Positions 8,105 through 17,619 of a DNA stretch of 43,595 bases are shown piece by piece. The notes under the pieces are model-generated. The model had not been told where the DNA came from, ran no database searches, and saw nothing but the letters and a program-made list of their open reading frames with translations. Every line of letters starts with the position of its first letter. Position 1 is the stretch's first letter. The stretch comes from Paenibacillus cisolokensis (GTDB taxonomy: Bacteria; Bacillota; Bacilli; Paenibacillales; Paenibacillaceae). The DNA is taken from positions 1 to 43,595 of the forward strand of contig NZ_BOVJ01000088.1 in the NCBI RefSeq assembly GCF_018403665.1, given 5' to 3'. Made by a program: the position numbers and the translations under genes.

Positions 8105-8986
8105 ATGAACAAAAACTTTCTATCGAGGGAATGGGTTCAGCAGATCGTCTTCACCGGCCCGGCGGTGCTGGCTTTCGCCCTTATCGTAGCGCTTCCCTTT
8201 TTCATGGGGATGTATTATTCGTTTACGAACTGGAACGGCGTTTCGGACACGGCTTCGTTCGTCGGCTTCGACAACTTCGTGACGGTGTGGCAGGATCAGG
8301 GCTTCCGCGATTCGTTCGCGTTTACGGTCCGGTTTACCGTCGTCGCGGTCGTATTGACGAATCTTGTCGGATTTGTGCTGGCGCTCCTGCTGTCCGCGCC
8401 GTTGAAATCGCGGAATGTGCTGAGGACGCTGTTCTTTATGCCGAACGTGATCGGCGGCCTGCTGCTCGGCTTTATCTGGCAGTTCATCTTCGTCCGCGGC
8501 TTCGCCTCGATCGGGAAGGCGACGGGCCTGTCCTTCTTTCAACTGCCCTGGCTCGGGGACGAGCCTACCGCATTTTGGGCCGTCGTCATCGTCAGCGTAT
8601 GGCATGGCGCAGGCTATCTTATGGTCATCTATATCGCTTCGCTGATCAACGTGCCGAAAGATCTGAACGAAGCGGCCGCCATTGACGGCGCGACCGCCTG
8701 GCAGCGGCTTCGGCATATTACGGTGCCGCTCATTATGCCGGCCGTTACGATTTCGCTGTTTTTGGCGCTGTCGTGGTCGTTCAAAACGTTCGACGTCATC
8801 TTGTCGCTGACGAAAGGCGGGCCGTACAACTCGACGCAGTCGGTTGCGCTGAACATTTATCTGGAGGCGTTCCAGAATAACCGCTACGGGCTCGGAACGG
8901 CCAAAGCATTCATTTTCTTCATCGTTGTCGCGTTGATTTCGACCTTACAGGTATGGCTGACGAAACGCCGGGAGGTGCAGGCTTAA
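8105..8986 (+). CDS. Carbohydrate ABC transporter permease (MalF/UgpA type)
   Basis: This 293-aa inner-membrane permease belongs to the CUT1 family and forms one half of the channel of a sugar importer. About six membrane helices are visible. The cytoplasmic EAA loop, which docks the ATPase, reads EAAAIDGATAWQRLRHITVP near residue 190. The start is the ATG behind AAGGGGAG, rather than earlier in-frame codons that run into the divergent promoter. It is followed with a one-base overlap by the second permease. No ATPase gene is in the operon; CUT1 importers of this type in Bacilli commonly share a remote MsmX-like ATPase. Confidence 0.93.
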   Translation: MNKNFLSREWVQQIVFTGPAVLAFALIVALPFFMGMYYSFTNWNGVSDTASFVGFDNFVTVWQDQGFRDSFAFTVRFTVVAVVLTNLVGFVLALLLSAPLKSRNVLRTLFFMPNVIGGLLLGFIWQFIFVRGFASIGKATGLSFFQLPWLGDEPTAFWAVVIVSVWHGAGYLMVIYIASLINVPKDLNEAAAIDGATAWQRLRHITVPLIMPAVTISLFLALSWSFKTFDVILSLTKGGPYNSTQSVALNIYLEAFQNNRYGLGTAKAFIFFIVVALISTLQVWLTKRREVQA

Positions 8987-9819
8987 TGACGAATCGTTAC
9001 AACTGGCGAACGCTGCTGCTGGAACTGATCGCCATTCTGGCCATGCTGCTGTTTATGGTGCCGTTCTATTTCCTGGGTAGCAATTCGCTCAAGACGTTCG
9101 GCGAAATTTTGCTGGACGCCGCCACGCTGCCGAAATCGCTCAATTTCAGCAACTACGAGCGGGCCTGGGACATTATGAAATTCCCGCAGGCGTTCTGGAA
9201 TTCGCTGCTCATTACGGTCACGAGCGTCGCCGGACTGGTCGTCATCAGCGCGATGGCGGCGTACAAAATGGTGCGGCGTCCGAACAAGCTGAACAATACG
9301 CTGTTTCTCATGTTCGTCGCGGCGATGGTCATTCCGTTCCAGTCGATCATGATTCCGCTTATGAAGGTGGCCGGCTGGTTCGGCCTGACGAACAGCATGT
9401 GGGGATTGTGGCTTTGCTATATGGGCTTCGGTTCATCGCTGACGATTTTTCTGTTTCACGGCTTCGTGAAATCGATTCCGGTCGAGATCGAAGAATCGGC
9501 GGTCGTGGACGGCTGCTCGCCGTACGGCGTATTTTGGCGCATCGTCTTCCCGCTGCTCAAACCGATGACGGCCACCGTGCTGCTGCTGAACAGCCTGTGG
9601 ATCTGGAACGACTTCCTGCTGCCGAACCTGATCATCGGCGGCGAGCGGACGCTCAGGACGATTCCGCTTTCGACCTACTCGTTCTTCGGCCAGTATACGA
9701 AGCAGTGGGATCTCGCGCTGGCGGCGCTCGTGATGGGCATCATTCCGATCATTATTTTCTTCCTGTCGCTCCAGAAGTATATTATAGAAGGCATTACGGC
9801 AGGATCGGTCAAAGGCTAA
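8986..9819 (+). CDS. Carbohydrate ABC transporter permease (MalG/UgpE type)
   Basis: This 277-aa partner permease has six predicted membrane segments. Its EAA loop is EESAVVDGCSPYGVFWRIVF near residue 170, followed by the conserved PLLKP. The ATG shares a base with the TAA of the upstream permease (TAATG), and GGGAGGTG precedes it inside the upstream gene, so translation is coupled. A longer frame from 8953 is ignored because it lies within the previous gene. The substrate is a sugar or oligosaccharide that cannot be specified from the sequence. Confidence 0.93.
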   Translation: MTNRYNWRTLLLELIAILAMLLFMVPFYFLGSNSLKTFGEILLDAATLPKSLNFSNYERAWDIMKFPQAFWNSLLITVTSVAGLVVISAMAAYKMVRRPNKLNNTLFLMFVAAMVIPFQSIMIPLMKVAGWFGLTNSMWGLWLCYMGFGSSLTIFLFHGFVKSIPVEIEESAVVDGCSPYGVFWRIVFPLLKPMTATVLLLNSLWIWNDFLLPNLIIGGERTLRTIPLSTYSFFGQYTKQWDLALAALVMGIIPIIIFFLSLQKYIIEGITAGSVKG

Positions 9820-9920
9820 CATCCTCCACCTTTTTGTTCAACATTCTCGGTGTTGGCGGTTTCAGGCGCGGACTATACTGAATATGGAATTGCGAAAGCG
9901 AAAAAAGGAGGGTTCTTCAG

Positions 9921-11212
9921 ATGAAAAAGAGAGCGATGCTGGTGTTCCTCATCGTTGCCCTGACGGCCGTTTTGGCGGCGTGCGGCTCGAAGAACGACGG
10001 GGGAAGCGGAGCGGCGAACGACAATCAGGAAGGCAAGCCGGTTACGATTAAGATTTTCCAGTTTAAAGTCGAAATTGCCGAAGCGCTCGAGCGCTTGAAG
10101 GAAGAATACGAGAAGGAAAATCCGAACGTCAAGCTTGAAATCGAAACGGTCGGAGGCGGCGCGGATTACGGGGCTGCACTCAAGGCCAAATTCGCTGCCG
10201 GAGAGAAGCCCGATATTTTCAACAACGGCGGGTATCAGGAGCTGAATACGTGGATCGAGCATCTGGAAGATCTGTCGGATCAGCCGTGGGTAGCGGACAC
10301 GCTTGACGTGGCGAAGGAGCCGATGACCAAGGACGGCAAATCTACGGCATGCCGCTCGGCCTCGAAGGATACGGCCTGATCTACAATAAGGACTTGTTCG
10401 CTCAGGCCGGCATTACGGAGCTGCCGAAGACGATCAGCGAGCTCGAAGAAGCGGCGAAGAAGCTGAAGGCGGCAGGCATTACGCCGTTCGCCAACGGCTT
10501 CGGCGAATGGTGGGTGCTCGGCAACCATAACTTCAATATCGCCATCGCCAACCAGGACGACCCGCGGGGCTATGTCGAGTCGCTGAACGCGGGCACAGGC
10601 AAAATCGCCGGCAATCCGGTATTCGAGCAATGGGCGGATCTGCTGGATTTGATGCTGAAGTACAGCAACGAAAACCCGCTGACGACCGACTATAACACGC
10701 AAGTTACGCTGTTTGCCAGCGGGCAGGCGGCGATGATGCAGCAGGGCAACTGGACGCAGGTGCAGGTTGACAGCATCAATCCGGATTTGAATATCGGCGT
10801 GCTGCCGATGCCGATTAGCGACAACGCGGAGCAATCGGACAAGCTGCCTGTCGGCGTGCCGAACAACTGGGTTGTAAACAAAAATTCGCCGGTGAAGGAA
10901 GAGGCAAAGGCGTTCCTGAACTGGATGGTAACATCTGATATCGGCAAGAAGTACATGCTTGAGGAATTCAAGTTCATCCCGGCGTTCAAATCGATCGAAG
11001 TGACGGATCCGACCATACTCGGCGATATGGCGAACGAAATTATCGCGTACAGCAAAGACAACAAGACACTCGGCTGGTACTGGTTCCTGTACCCGGAAGG
11101 CTTGCCGCAGGAGCTCGGTTCGACGATGCAGGCCTACATCGCGGGCAAGCTGGACCGCAACGGCATGTTCAAAGCTTTCGAGACCAGCTGGAACAATTTG
11201 CGGCAAAAGTAA
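9921..11212 (+). CDS. Sugar-binding lipoprotein of the ABC importer, one frameshift
   Basis: This is an extracellular solute-binding protein of family 1. A lipoprotein signal peptide ends in LAAC (Cys21), followed by a Gly/Ser-rich linker. The N-lobe contains GEKPDIFNNGGYQELNTW and the C-lobe contains MMQQGNWTQ and NNWVVNKNSP. Frame is lost at 10338-10340 (three A). A fourth A gives DGKIYGMPLGLEGYGLIYNK and a full length of about 430 aa, usual for the family. It is the third gene of the operon, 100 bp after the second permease, with AAAGGAGGG before the start. A terminator hairpin closes the operon at 11248-11287. Confidence 0.92.
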
Positions 11213-11247
11213 GACGGCGGGTTCGCTCCCGCGATAGGCAGGGTGAA

Positions 11248-11287
11248 GCGGCGCATCCGGTCCCGTAACCGGACGCGCCGCTTTTTT
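11248..11287 (+). terminator. Terminator of the sugar ABC operon
   Basis: GCGGCGCATCCGG pairs with CCGGACGCGCCGC (one bulge) and is followed by six T. It lies 36 bp after the stop of the binding-protein gene. Confidence 0.8.
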
Positions 11288-11443
11288 ATATGCTCCGCTT
11301 CGGGCTGTTCTGTGCCGGCCCGGAAAAGCGGGGGCGACCGGCCGCGTTCGGGCGGCTCCCTTTGCGAACGTGCCTTGCAGTTGCCTGCCGGAAGCGATAA
11401 GCGTAATATGTAATTATGCATAGAGTCGCTAAGGAGGATCACC

Positions 11444-12640
11444 ATGAACTATCAGTTTGCGGGCCGCATGCAGCAATTGAAATCGTCGGCTGTAAGAGAT
11501 ATTTTGAAGCTGACGCAAGGCCGGGAAATTATTTCATTCGCAGGGGGGCTGCCGGCGGAAGAGCTGTTTCCGCTGGAAGCGGTTCGCGAGGCTGCGGACA
11601 GAGTATTCGCTTCGGGCCGCCAATCGCTGCAGTACGGGTTGACGGAAGGCTTCACGCCGCTGAGGGAGCAGCTGTGCGACCGGATGGCGGCCAAGGGAAT
11701 GCAGGTGCACCCGGATCAGATGATTTTGACGACGGGCTCGCAGCAGGCGATCGATCTGGTCGTCAAAGTGCTGACCGATCCCGGCGATACGGTTCTCGTC
11801 GAGACGCCGACCTATCTCGCCGCTTTGCAGGTGTTTCAACTGTATGGATTGCAAGTCGAGGCGGTGGAATGCGACGAGCAAGGCATGATTCTCGAAGATG
11901 CCGAACGGCTGATACGGGAACGTCGCCCGCGGCTTATCTATGCCGTTCCGACGTTCGGCAATCCGACGGGACGGGTATGGAGTGAAGAGCGGCGCCGCGG
12001 CATGCTGGAGCTGTGCATCCGGTACGGCGTTCCGTTTCTCGAGGATGATCCTTACGGCGACATCAAATTCGACGAATCGGCACATTATCCGACGCTGTTC
12101 TCCATGCAGCAACATTCGGAGGGCGGGCCGGTCATCTATACCGGCACGTTCTCGAAGACGGTGGCGCCGGCGCTGCGCACCGGCTGGGCGATCGCCGACA
12201 GCCGCATCATCCGCATGATGGCCAAGGCGAAGCAAGCGGCCGATCTCCATTCCAGCACGCTCGATCAGCAGACGCTCGATCAATTGCTGCGGCACTTCCC
12301 GCTCGACCGGCATATACGCGCCATCGCCCGCATATACGGCGAACGCATGCTCGAAATGAGCGCGCTGATCAAGCGTCAAGGCTGGAAGGATGTGCGCTTT
12401 AGCGAGCCGAAAGGCGGCATGTTCCTGTGGCTGGAGCTGCCGGAAGGTCTGGACAGCGAGGCGCTGCTGCGCTGCTCGGTCGGCAAGGGCATCGCCTTCG
12501 TGCCCGGCGCTTCGTTCTACGCCTCCGAGCCGAAGCGGAACACGGCCCGCCTTAATTATACGCATAGCACGGGCGAACGCCTTGCCGCCGGCATCGAACG
12601 GTTCGCCGAGGCGCTTGCCGAATTTACCGCCCGCTGCTAG
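11444..12640 (+). CDS. PLP-dependent aminotransferase of the 2-aminoadipate/aromatic type
   Basis: This 398-aa fold-type I aminotransferase belongs to the LysN/ARO8-like class I/II group, related to the catalytic domain of MocR regulators but with no DNA-binding domain. Motifs include IISFAGGLPAEELFP near the N-terminus, LQYGLTEGFTPLREQL, TTGSQQAIDLV, the YAVPTFGNPTGR segment and FLEDDPYGD. The PLP lysine is in GTFSKTVAPALRTGW, and an Arg near the end (ARLNYTHS) binds the substrate carboxylate. It follows AAGGAGG. It appears monocistronic, since terminator hairpins flank it. The amino donor and acceptor cannot be fixed from the sequence: 2-aminoadipate, branched-chain and aromatic substrates all occur in this family. 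Confidence 0.9.
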   Translation: MNYQFAGRMQQLKSSAVRDILKLTQGREIISFAGGLPAEELFPLEAVREAADRVFASGRQSLQYGLTEGFTPLREQLCDRMAAKGMQVHPDQMILTTGSQQAIDLVVKVLTDPGDTVLVETPTYLAALQVFQLYGLQVEAVECDEQGMILEDAERLIRERRPRLIYAVPTFGNPTGRVWSEERRRGMLELCIRYGVPFLEDDPYGDIKFDESAHYPTLFSMQQHSEGGPVIYTGTFSKTVAPALRTGWAIADSRIIRMMAKAKQAADLHSSTLDQQTLDQLLRHFPLDRHIRAIARIYGERMLEMSALIKRQGWKDVRFSEPKGGMFLWLELPEGLDSEALLRCSVGKGIAFVPGASFYASEPKRNTARLNYTHSTGERLAAGIERFAEALAEFTARC

Positions 12641-12666
12641 CGGCGGCGATCATCGCGCCTATACGG

Positions 12667-12733
12667 AAGGGGCTGTTCCCTGCGTCATGAGCGTTTGTAC
12701 GTCATGAGCGTGACCGGGAACAAGCCCCTTTTT
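12667..12733 (+). terminator. Long-loop terminator with an internal 12-bp tandem repeat
   Basis: AAGGGGCTGTTCCC (12667-12680) pairs with GGGAACAAGCCCC, followed by five T. The 35-nt loop contains CGTCATGAGCGT twice (12683-12694 and 12700-12711). It can end the aminotransferase transcript. The minus-strand Rieske gene stops inside the loop. Confidence 0.6.
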
Positions 12734-13112
12734 CGGCATTGCTGCGTTCGGCACTCCGCCCGATCGTCCCGGATTTAACGGATTTCCCGTCCGGAAAATC
12801 GGCGTACAGCCGCCCGTCCCGCACGAACACCGGAGCGCAGGCCAGCTTCTCGCCGTCCACATTGGTGCACTCGCCCGATTGCATATCGAACGTCCAGAAA
12901 TGCATCGGGCAGACGAACTCGGTGCCGTAAACGCGCACCTCGCCGCCGGCGTGCGGGCAAATGGCGGAGATGAGGCGGTACGGCTCTGCGGAGCTTTCGG
13001 CGTTTTTCACGATAAAATAAGGCTCGTTGTCCACTTCCACCGGCGCGGGAAAAGCTTCAAAGTCGGCTTCGGCGCCGAGATCACGGGCGGCTTCGGCGGG
13101 TTTGTCGTTCAT
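12702..13112 (-). CDS. Rieske [2Fe-2S] ferredoxin-like protein
   Basis: This small 136-aa Rieske protein has cluster ligands C52-x-H54 (CPHAGG) and C68-x2-H71 (CPMHFW). It has no membrane anchor and no catalytic domain, so it is a soluble ferredoxin-like electron carrier of the type linked to nitrite reductase small subunits or ring-hydroxylating dioxygenases. The ATG at 13112 is chosen because AAGGAGG lies just upstream; earlier in-frame codons lie within the neighbouring gene. Its start overlaps the end of the DUF2161 gene by about 30 bp, so the two are probably cotranscribed. The redox partner is unknown. Confidence 0.88.
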   Translation of the reverse strand: MNDKPAEAARDLGAEADFEAFPAPVEVDNEPYFIVKNAESSAEPYRLISAICPHAGGEVRVYGTEFVCPMHFWTFDMQSGECTNVDGEKLACAPVFVRDGRLYADFPDGKSVKSGTIGRSAERSNAEKGACSRSRS

Positions 13113-13853
13113 CGGACGATTCCTCCTTCGTTTTTGTGGCCAGCCATTCGGACAATACGTCGGCATACTCCTTCAGAGCGGCTTCGCCGGCGGGGCGCAG
13201 CCTGTAGAGACCGCGTCCGATCCGCTCGAACCAGCCGTAATAATTGTTGCGAAGCATGGGCCCCGTCTTCGGATAATCGATATGCGCCGCAACCTGGCTT
13301 GGCGACAGCGGTCCGTACGCCGCCAGCGCCCAGGCGCAACGGAGCGCCCGTTCCCGGTAGACGGTGACGAGCTTGCGTTTCGCGCTGCCGCCGACATTGT
13401 AATCGCCGCTTCGCTCGCGAAATTCATTCAGCAGCCGGGCTTTGCGGGCAGGGCGCGCGCCGCGCAAGGGGGGTTCGCCAGGCTCGCAAAGCATCTCGAC
13501 GCGAGGCGGCTTCGTCTTGAACATGGTCACCGTCATCAGGCCGAGACCGAGCATTCGGCATAACTCGGCCAAATCGCCGAACCGCTGATTGTGAGCCCCG
13601 CTTTTCTTGCGGTTCCGTTCGACGGCCAGCACGACGCGGTCGCTGATTCGCAACCGCTCGATGCCTTGCAGCAGCAACGCGAGATTGAACGTTTTTTCAT
13701 TTCCACGATAACGGTTTCGTCAACGGTTTCGTCTTCGGACGGCCGGACCGCTACAAGATCGCAATGGAGCACCTCGCTTCGAACGACGTAGCCGCGTTGT
13801 TCGTAATACGCTTTGATCGGTTCGTAGAGCTCCGCTTCCTGCTTGACGGCCAC
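13081..13853 (-). CDS. DUF2161 PD-(D/E)XK-like protein, one frameshift
   Basis: The N-terminal half carries the spacing of a PD-(D/E)XK nuclease fold: an acidic helix (AELYEPIKAYYEQRGYVV), CDLVAV, then VIVEMKK. DUF2161 proteins are annotated as putative phosphodiesterases with unknown targets. The frame breaks at 13692-13697 (six T). A seventh gives EMKKTFNLALLLQGIERL, which joins the C-terminal part with a winged-helix look (LSPSQVAAHIDYPKTGPMLR). The whole is about 257 aa. I prefer the GTG at 13853 (AAGGGGA six bases upstream, product beginning MAVKQEAELY) over the ATG at 13859. The gene overlaps the downstream Rieske gene. Confidence 0.75.
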
Positions 13854-14112
13854 TTGCATTCCCCTTTCCACGATGTCCGGATCCCGTTTGTCTCCTGTCC
13901 CATTATACCAAAGGAGCGCTCAGCCGTGCTCCCATATTTCGGCAGCGCGTCGTTTTTTGAAGGATATGCGCATAAATTTTAGAGCAACTTCCCGTCCGGC
14001 CCCGCATACTTATGTAATACTTCCAAAAAATCGTCAACTCGTCAGCGGGCTTGCTACAATCCCAAGGCGGTGAAAAATAAAGCAACTTCGGGTACGATGG
14101 GAGGAGCATGGC

Positions 14113-16006
14113 ATGGATATTTTCAAACGGATATCGGCTTACAAGGCCGAATATGAAAAATTGGCGTGGAGCGGGACGTTTAAAGAGTATATTGAAAAGC
14201 TGCGCAGTGACCCTTCGCCGGCCATGACGGCTCACGCGCGAGTATATGAGATGATCGCCTCTTACGGAATCGAAGAAGTGAACGGACAGAAGCGGTACAA
14301 ATTTTTCGAGCAGGAAATTTTCGGATTGGACCGGGCGATCGAAAAGCTGGTGGAAGAATATTTTCATTCGGCCGCCCGCCGTCTCGATGTGCGGAAGCGG
14401 ATCCTGCTGCTGATGGGGCCGGTTAGCGGGGGGAAATCGACGATTGTGACGATGCTCAAAAAAGGGCTCGAGCGCTTCTCCCGCACTGACCGCGGAGCCG
14501 TATACGCCATTAAAGGCTGCCCGATGCACGAGGAGCCGCTGCATCTGATCCCTCATGAGCTGCGTCCCGAAGTGGAGCGCGAGCTCGGCGTACGCATCGA
14601 GGGCAATTTGTGCCCGTCGTGCCAGATGCGGCTCAGGACCGAATATGACGGCAATATCGAACAGGTGATGGTGGAGCGGGTGCTCATCTCCGAAGACAAC
14701 CGCGTCGGCATCGGGACGTTCAGCCCTTCCGACCCGAAATCGCAGGATATCGCCGATCTGACCGGCAGCATCGACTTTTCGACCATTACCGAATACGGGT
14801 CGGAGTCCGATCCCCGCGCCTACCGGTTTGACGGCGAGCTGAACAAGGCCAACCGCGGCTTGATGGAATTCCAGGAAATGCTCAAGTGCGACGAAAAGTT
14901 TCTGTGGAACCTGCTGTCGCTGACGCAGGAGGGCAATTTCAAGGCCGGCAGGTTCGCCCTGATCTCGGCGGATGAGCTCATTGTGGCGCATACGAACGAG
15001 TCGGAGTACAAATCGTTCATTGCCAATAAGAAGAACGAAGCGCTGCAGTCGCGGATGATCGTCATGCCGATTCCGTATAACCTGAAAGTGACGGAAGAAG
15101 AGAAAATTTACGCCAAGCTGATCGGCCAGAGCGACATGAAGCATATTCATATCTCTCCCCATGCGCTGCGAGCCGCCGCGATTTTCTCCATTCTGACCCG
15201 GCTCAAGGAAACGAAGAAGCAGGGGATGGATCTGGTCAAAAAATGCGGATGTACGACGGCGAGGAAGTCGAGGGCTACAAGGAAGCCGATCTCAAGGAGA
15301 TGCAAAACGAATATACCGAGGAAGGGATGTCCGGCGTCGATCCGCGCTACGTCATCAACCGGATTTCGAGTGCTCTGATCAGGCAGGACCTGCAGTGCAT
15401 CAATGCGCTTGACGTGCTGCGGGCGCTGAAGGACGGCCTGGACCAGCATCCGTCGATTACGAAGGAGGAGCGGGAGAAATATTTGAATTTCATCTCGATC
15501 GCCCGCAAGGAATACGACACCCTGGCCAAGAAGGAAGTGCAGAAGGCGTTCGTCTATTCGTTCGAGGAGTCCGCGCGCACGCTGTTCGACAACTACCTGG
15601 ACAATGTCGAAGCCTATTGCAACTGGATGAAAATCAAGGACCCGCTGACCGGGGAGGAGCTTGATCCGGACGAAAGACTGATGCGTTCCATCGAGGAGCA
15701 AATCGGCATTTCCGAAAATGCGAAAAAGCGTTCCGCGAAGAAATATTGATCCGCATCTCCTCTTATGCGCGCAAAGGGAGGAAATTCGACTATTCCAGTC
15801 ATGACCGGCTGCGCGAGGCGATCGAGAAGAAGCTGTTCACGGATTTGAAGGATATTGTCAAAATTACGACGTCGACGAAGACGCCGGACGAAATGCAGCT
15901 CAAGCGAATCAACGAAGTGACGTCGCGGCTGATCGACGAGCACGGTTATTGCCCGGTATGCGCGAATGAACTGCTGCGTTACGTGGGAAGCTTGCTGAAC
16001 CGGTAA
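14113..16006 (+). CDS. prkA: PrkA serine protein kinase/AAA protein, two frameshifts
   Basis: PrkA is an AAA-type protein of spore formers, first described as a serine kinase and made in the mother cell in Bacillus. The Walker A motif is GPVSGGKST (residues 102-110), followed by a Cys pair (CPSC) and the FQEMLKCDEKFLWNLLSLTQ segment. Frame is lost at 15238-15243 (six A) and at 15723-15727 (five A). One more A at each gives LVKKMRMYDGEE and ENAKKAFREEILIRIS, and a joined length of 631 aa, the same as Bacillus subtilis PrkA as I recall it. The C-terminal third matches the PrkA domain to the expected LLRYVGSLLNR end. GGGAGGAG precedes the start. In Bacilli prkA usually neighbours yhbH and spoVR, both of which lie 5-10 kb downstream here. 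Confidence 0.94.
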
Positions 16007-16060
16007 ATCTGCGCCGACCTTTCGAGATAGATCTTTTGTAAATATCGCCATACGTTGATG

Positions 16061-16086
16061 AACGCCGTCCAGGCGTTTTTTCTTTT
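16061..16086 (+). terminator. Terminator after prkA
   Basis: AACGCC pairs with GGCGTT around a short loop, followed by TTTTCTTTT. It lies 54 bp after the prkA stop. The 16007-16279 gap otherwise holds only the agr-type promoter. Confidence 0.6.
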
Positions 16087-16205
16087 ATGGAGGGGGTTGT
16101 CGGGACGGCCCGCCGCGCTTTGCCGTCTTGCGGCCGGCGGACATTTGCAGGACAATATTCTTAGGTCTGAGGTCAGAGAAAAAAACGCAAATCTTAATCT
16201 GATTC

Positions 16206-16234
16206 TAGTATTTCTGCAACGTTTGCATTATAAT
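16206..16234 (+). promoter_or_regulatory. Promoter and near-palindromic site of the agr-like operon
   Basis: A perfect TATAAT (16229-16234) lies 45 bp upstream of the first gene. The -35 hexamer at 17 bp is TAGTAT, a weak match. The near-palindrome TGCAACGTTTGCA (16215-16227) fills the space between the boxes. One more A would make it a perfect 14-bp palindrome. Its position suits an operator, but I do not recognise it as a standard LytTR direct repeat. Confidence 0.4.
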
Positions 16235-16279
16235 GGTATTAACAAGATGTGGTGTTTATCCGAAGGAACTGAATCCATT

Positions 16280-16934
16280 ATGAATGTCGTACTATTCGTT
16301 ATTTTCTCCTCACTCGAATACTTTTCAATTTTCATTTTCCTTTTTGTATTATTCAGGTTTGATGTAAAAGAACATTTATTTAATATAACCGTTTGTTCAG
16401 TCGTTATGGCTTTAATTTCTCATATGTTTATGCTTCAAGGCATTAGCAACCTTTCGATATTTGCCCAATTTTTCTTTTGTTGTTTTTCTCTCGTCTTATG
16501 CTGCGAACGAGTTTTTCAATACTGCAATTATGTTGCTAATATCTTATATTGGTTTTGCAATGAGCCAGACGGCTATTATTGCTCTTTACAGAATGAACCA
16601 GCACAATGTAGAAATTATACCCTACACCAAAAATGTATATATCGTTCAAATTGTTTCGGCTATCGTTATTTGTATAATCGCTGCTTATATTCGTATTAAT
16701 AAAGGCGGGTTTAGTTTTATTGACCGAGATGGTCGGCGAAGAACCAAGATATTTATTAAAGACAATTTTCGTATTCTCATTGCCGTAGTTGTTTCAATAT
16801 TGATATTTATTATAGCGAACATATGGATTTTGCTTTCCGAAAATCCGCCGTACTATACGATTTCACTCGGTTTGCTGGTGGCTCTGTTGTTTTTGATTTA
16901 TTTATCCATTAAAAAGGATGAGTTAGATGATTGA
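16280..16934 (+). CDS. Polytopic membrane protein of the agr-like operon, one frame break
   Basis: This is the first gene of the operon. The two frames join near 16475-16478 to give a protein of about 217 aa with six or seven hydrophobic helices and short polar loops. It looks like the sensor half of an AgrC receptor, but it stops at YLSIKKDELDD with no DHp or ATPase region, and no kinase ORF follows. The break needs either one T removed (giving FAQFFFVVFLSSYAANE) or two T added. Its stop overlaps the agrB start by 8 bp. A basic loop between two late helices (DRDGRRRTK) is probably cytoplasmic. The start at 16280 has only a weak AAGGAA site. I infer a signal receptor or regulator-sequestering role; no function is proven by sequence. 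Confidence 0.6.
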
Positions 16935-17454
16935 GTCTATCGCAGACAGGATTGCAATCATGATAAAGAGAACCGCACCCCAAGAAACAGCCAGCGTTCC
17001 GGTTATGAGATTTGCATTAATTGCGATCATTAATACTGCTGCCGCTTTATTATTGGCGTTCTCAATCAGCTTGTTCTTGTCAACGTTATGGGAAACGGTG
17101 TTCGCTGCTTTTGCCTTTATGGTTTTGCGTTTTTTTTCAGGTGGATTTCACCTACAATCATCGACATTATGTACAATCGCTTCAGCTCTTTTGCTAACGA
17201 CTATTCCCTTGCTTCCGTTTTCTGACGATAGTATTTTTTGGGGGACGGTGCTAAGCGTTATACTTCTTCTAATATTCGCACCTTCCAATATTAAAAATCA
17301 TGCAAGAATTCCTGAACGATACTTTCCATTGTTAAAAGTCTCGTCTATATTGATAGCAGGTAGCAACTTCATTTTTCATAACCCAATTTTATGTTATAGT
17401 TTCTTGTTTCAAGCTCTGCTAACGATTACTATAAGAAGGGAGGTTAAAAAATGA
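16927..17454 (+). CDS. agrB: AgrB-family peptide-processing membrane protease
   Basis: This 175-aa integral membrane cysteine endopeptidase removes the C-terminal tail of AgrD and cyclises the signal peptide. The catalytic pair is visible as His75 and Cys82 (GGFHLQSSTLC), with the usual seven-residue spacing, preceded by the conserved RFFSGGFH. About five or six hydrophobic helices are predicted. The gene overlaps its upstream neighbour by 8 bp and its TGA overlaps the agrD start (ATGA), so the operon is tightly coupled. Base composition is distinctly more AT-rich than the flanking genes. Confidence 0.92.
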   Translation: MIESIADRIAIMIKRTAPQETASVPVMRFALIAIINTAAALLLAFSISLFLSTLWETVFAAFAFMVLRFFSGGFHLQSSTLCTIASALLLTTIPLLPFSDDSIFWGTVLSVILLLIFAPSNIKNHARIPERYFPLLKVSSILIAGSNFIFHNPILCYSFLFQALLTITIRREVKK

Positions 17455-17572
17455 AGAAGAGTCTTGCCGTAGGAGCTTCGAAACTGCTGGCGCTGATTGC
17501 CGTACTCTTTGTAAGTACAGCTTCTGCATGGGTTCTGCACAGACCAGAAATCCCTGAAGAATTGCAAAATAA
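17451..17572 (+). CDS. agrD: AgrD cyclic lactone autoinducer precursor, probable run-length error near its end
   Basis: As printed, the frame runs 63 codons. One more A in the run 17566-17569 gives a 40-residue precursor ending PEELQK and a TAA at 17570-17572, the usual AgrD size. It has a basic amphipathic start (MKKSLAVGASKLL), a hydrophobic helix, then TASAWVLHRPEIPEELQK. There is no Cys at all, so the ring would be a Ser lactone, with Ser25 the likely ring residue. By analogy with Listeria AgrD, cleavage before HRPEIP would leave SAWVL as the ring. AGGGAGG lies upstream. It fits the cyclic lactone autoinducer family known from Bacilli. Confidence 0.85.
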
Positions 17573-17619
17573 TCGGATGACCTTAGTGTTTTTGGTTTTC
17601 CGGTTGGAGGTGACGCAGC

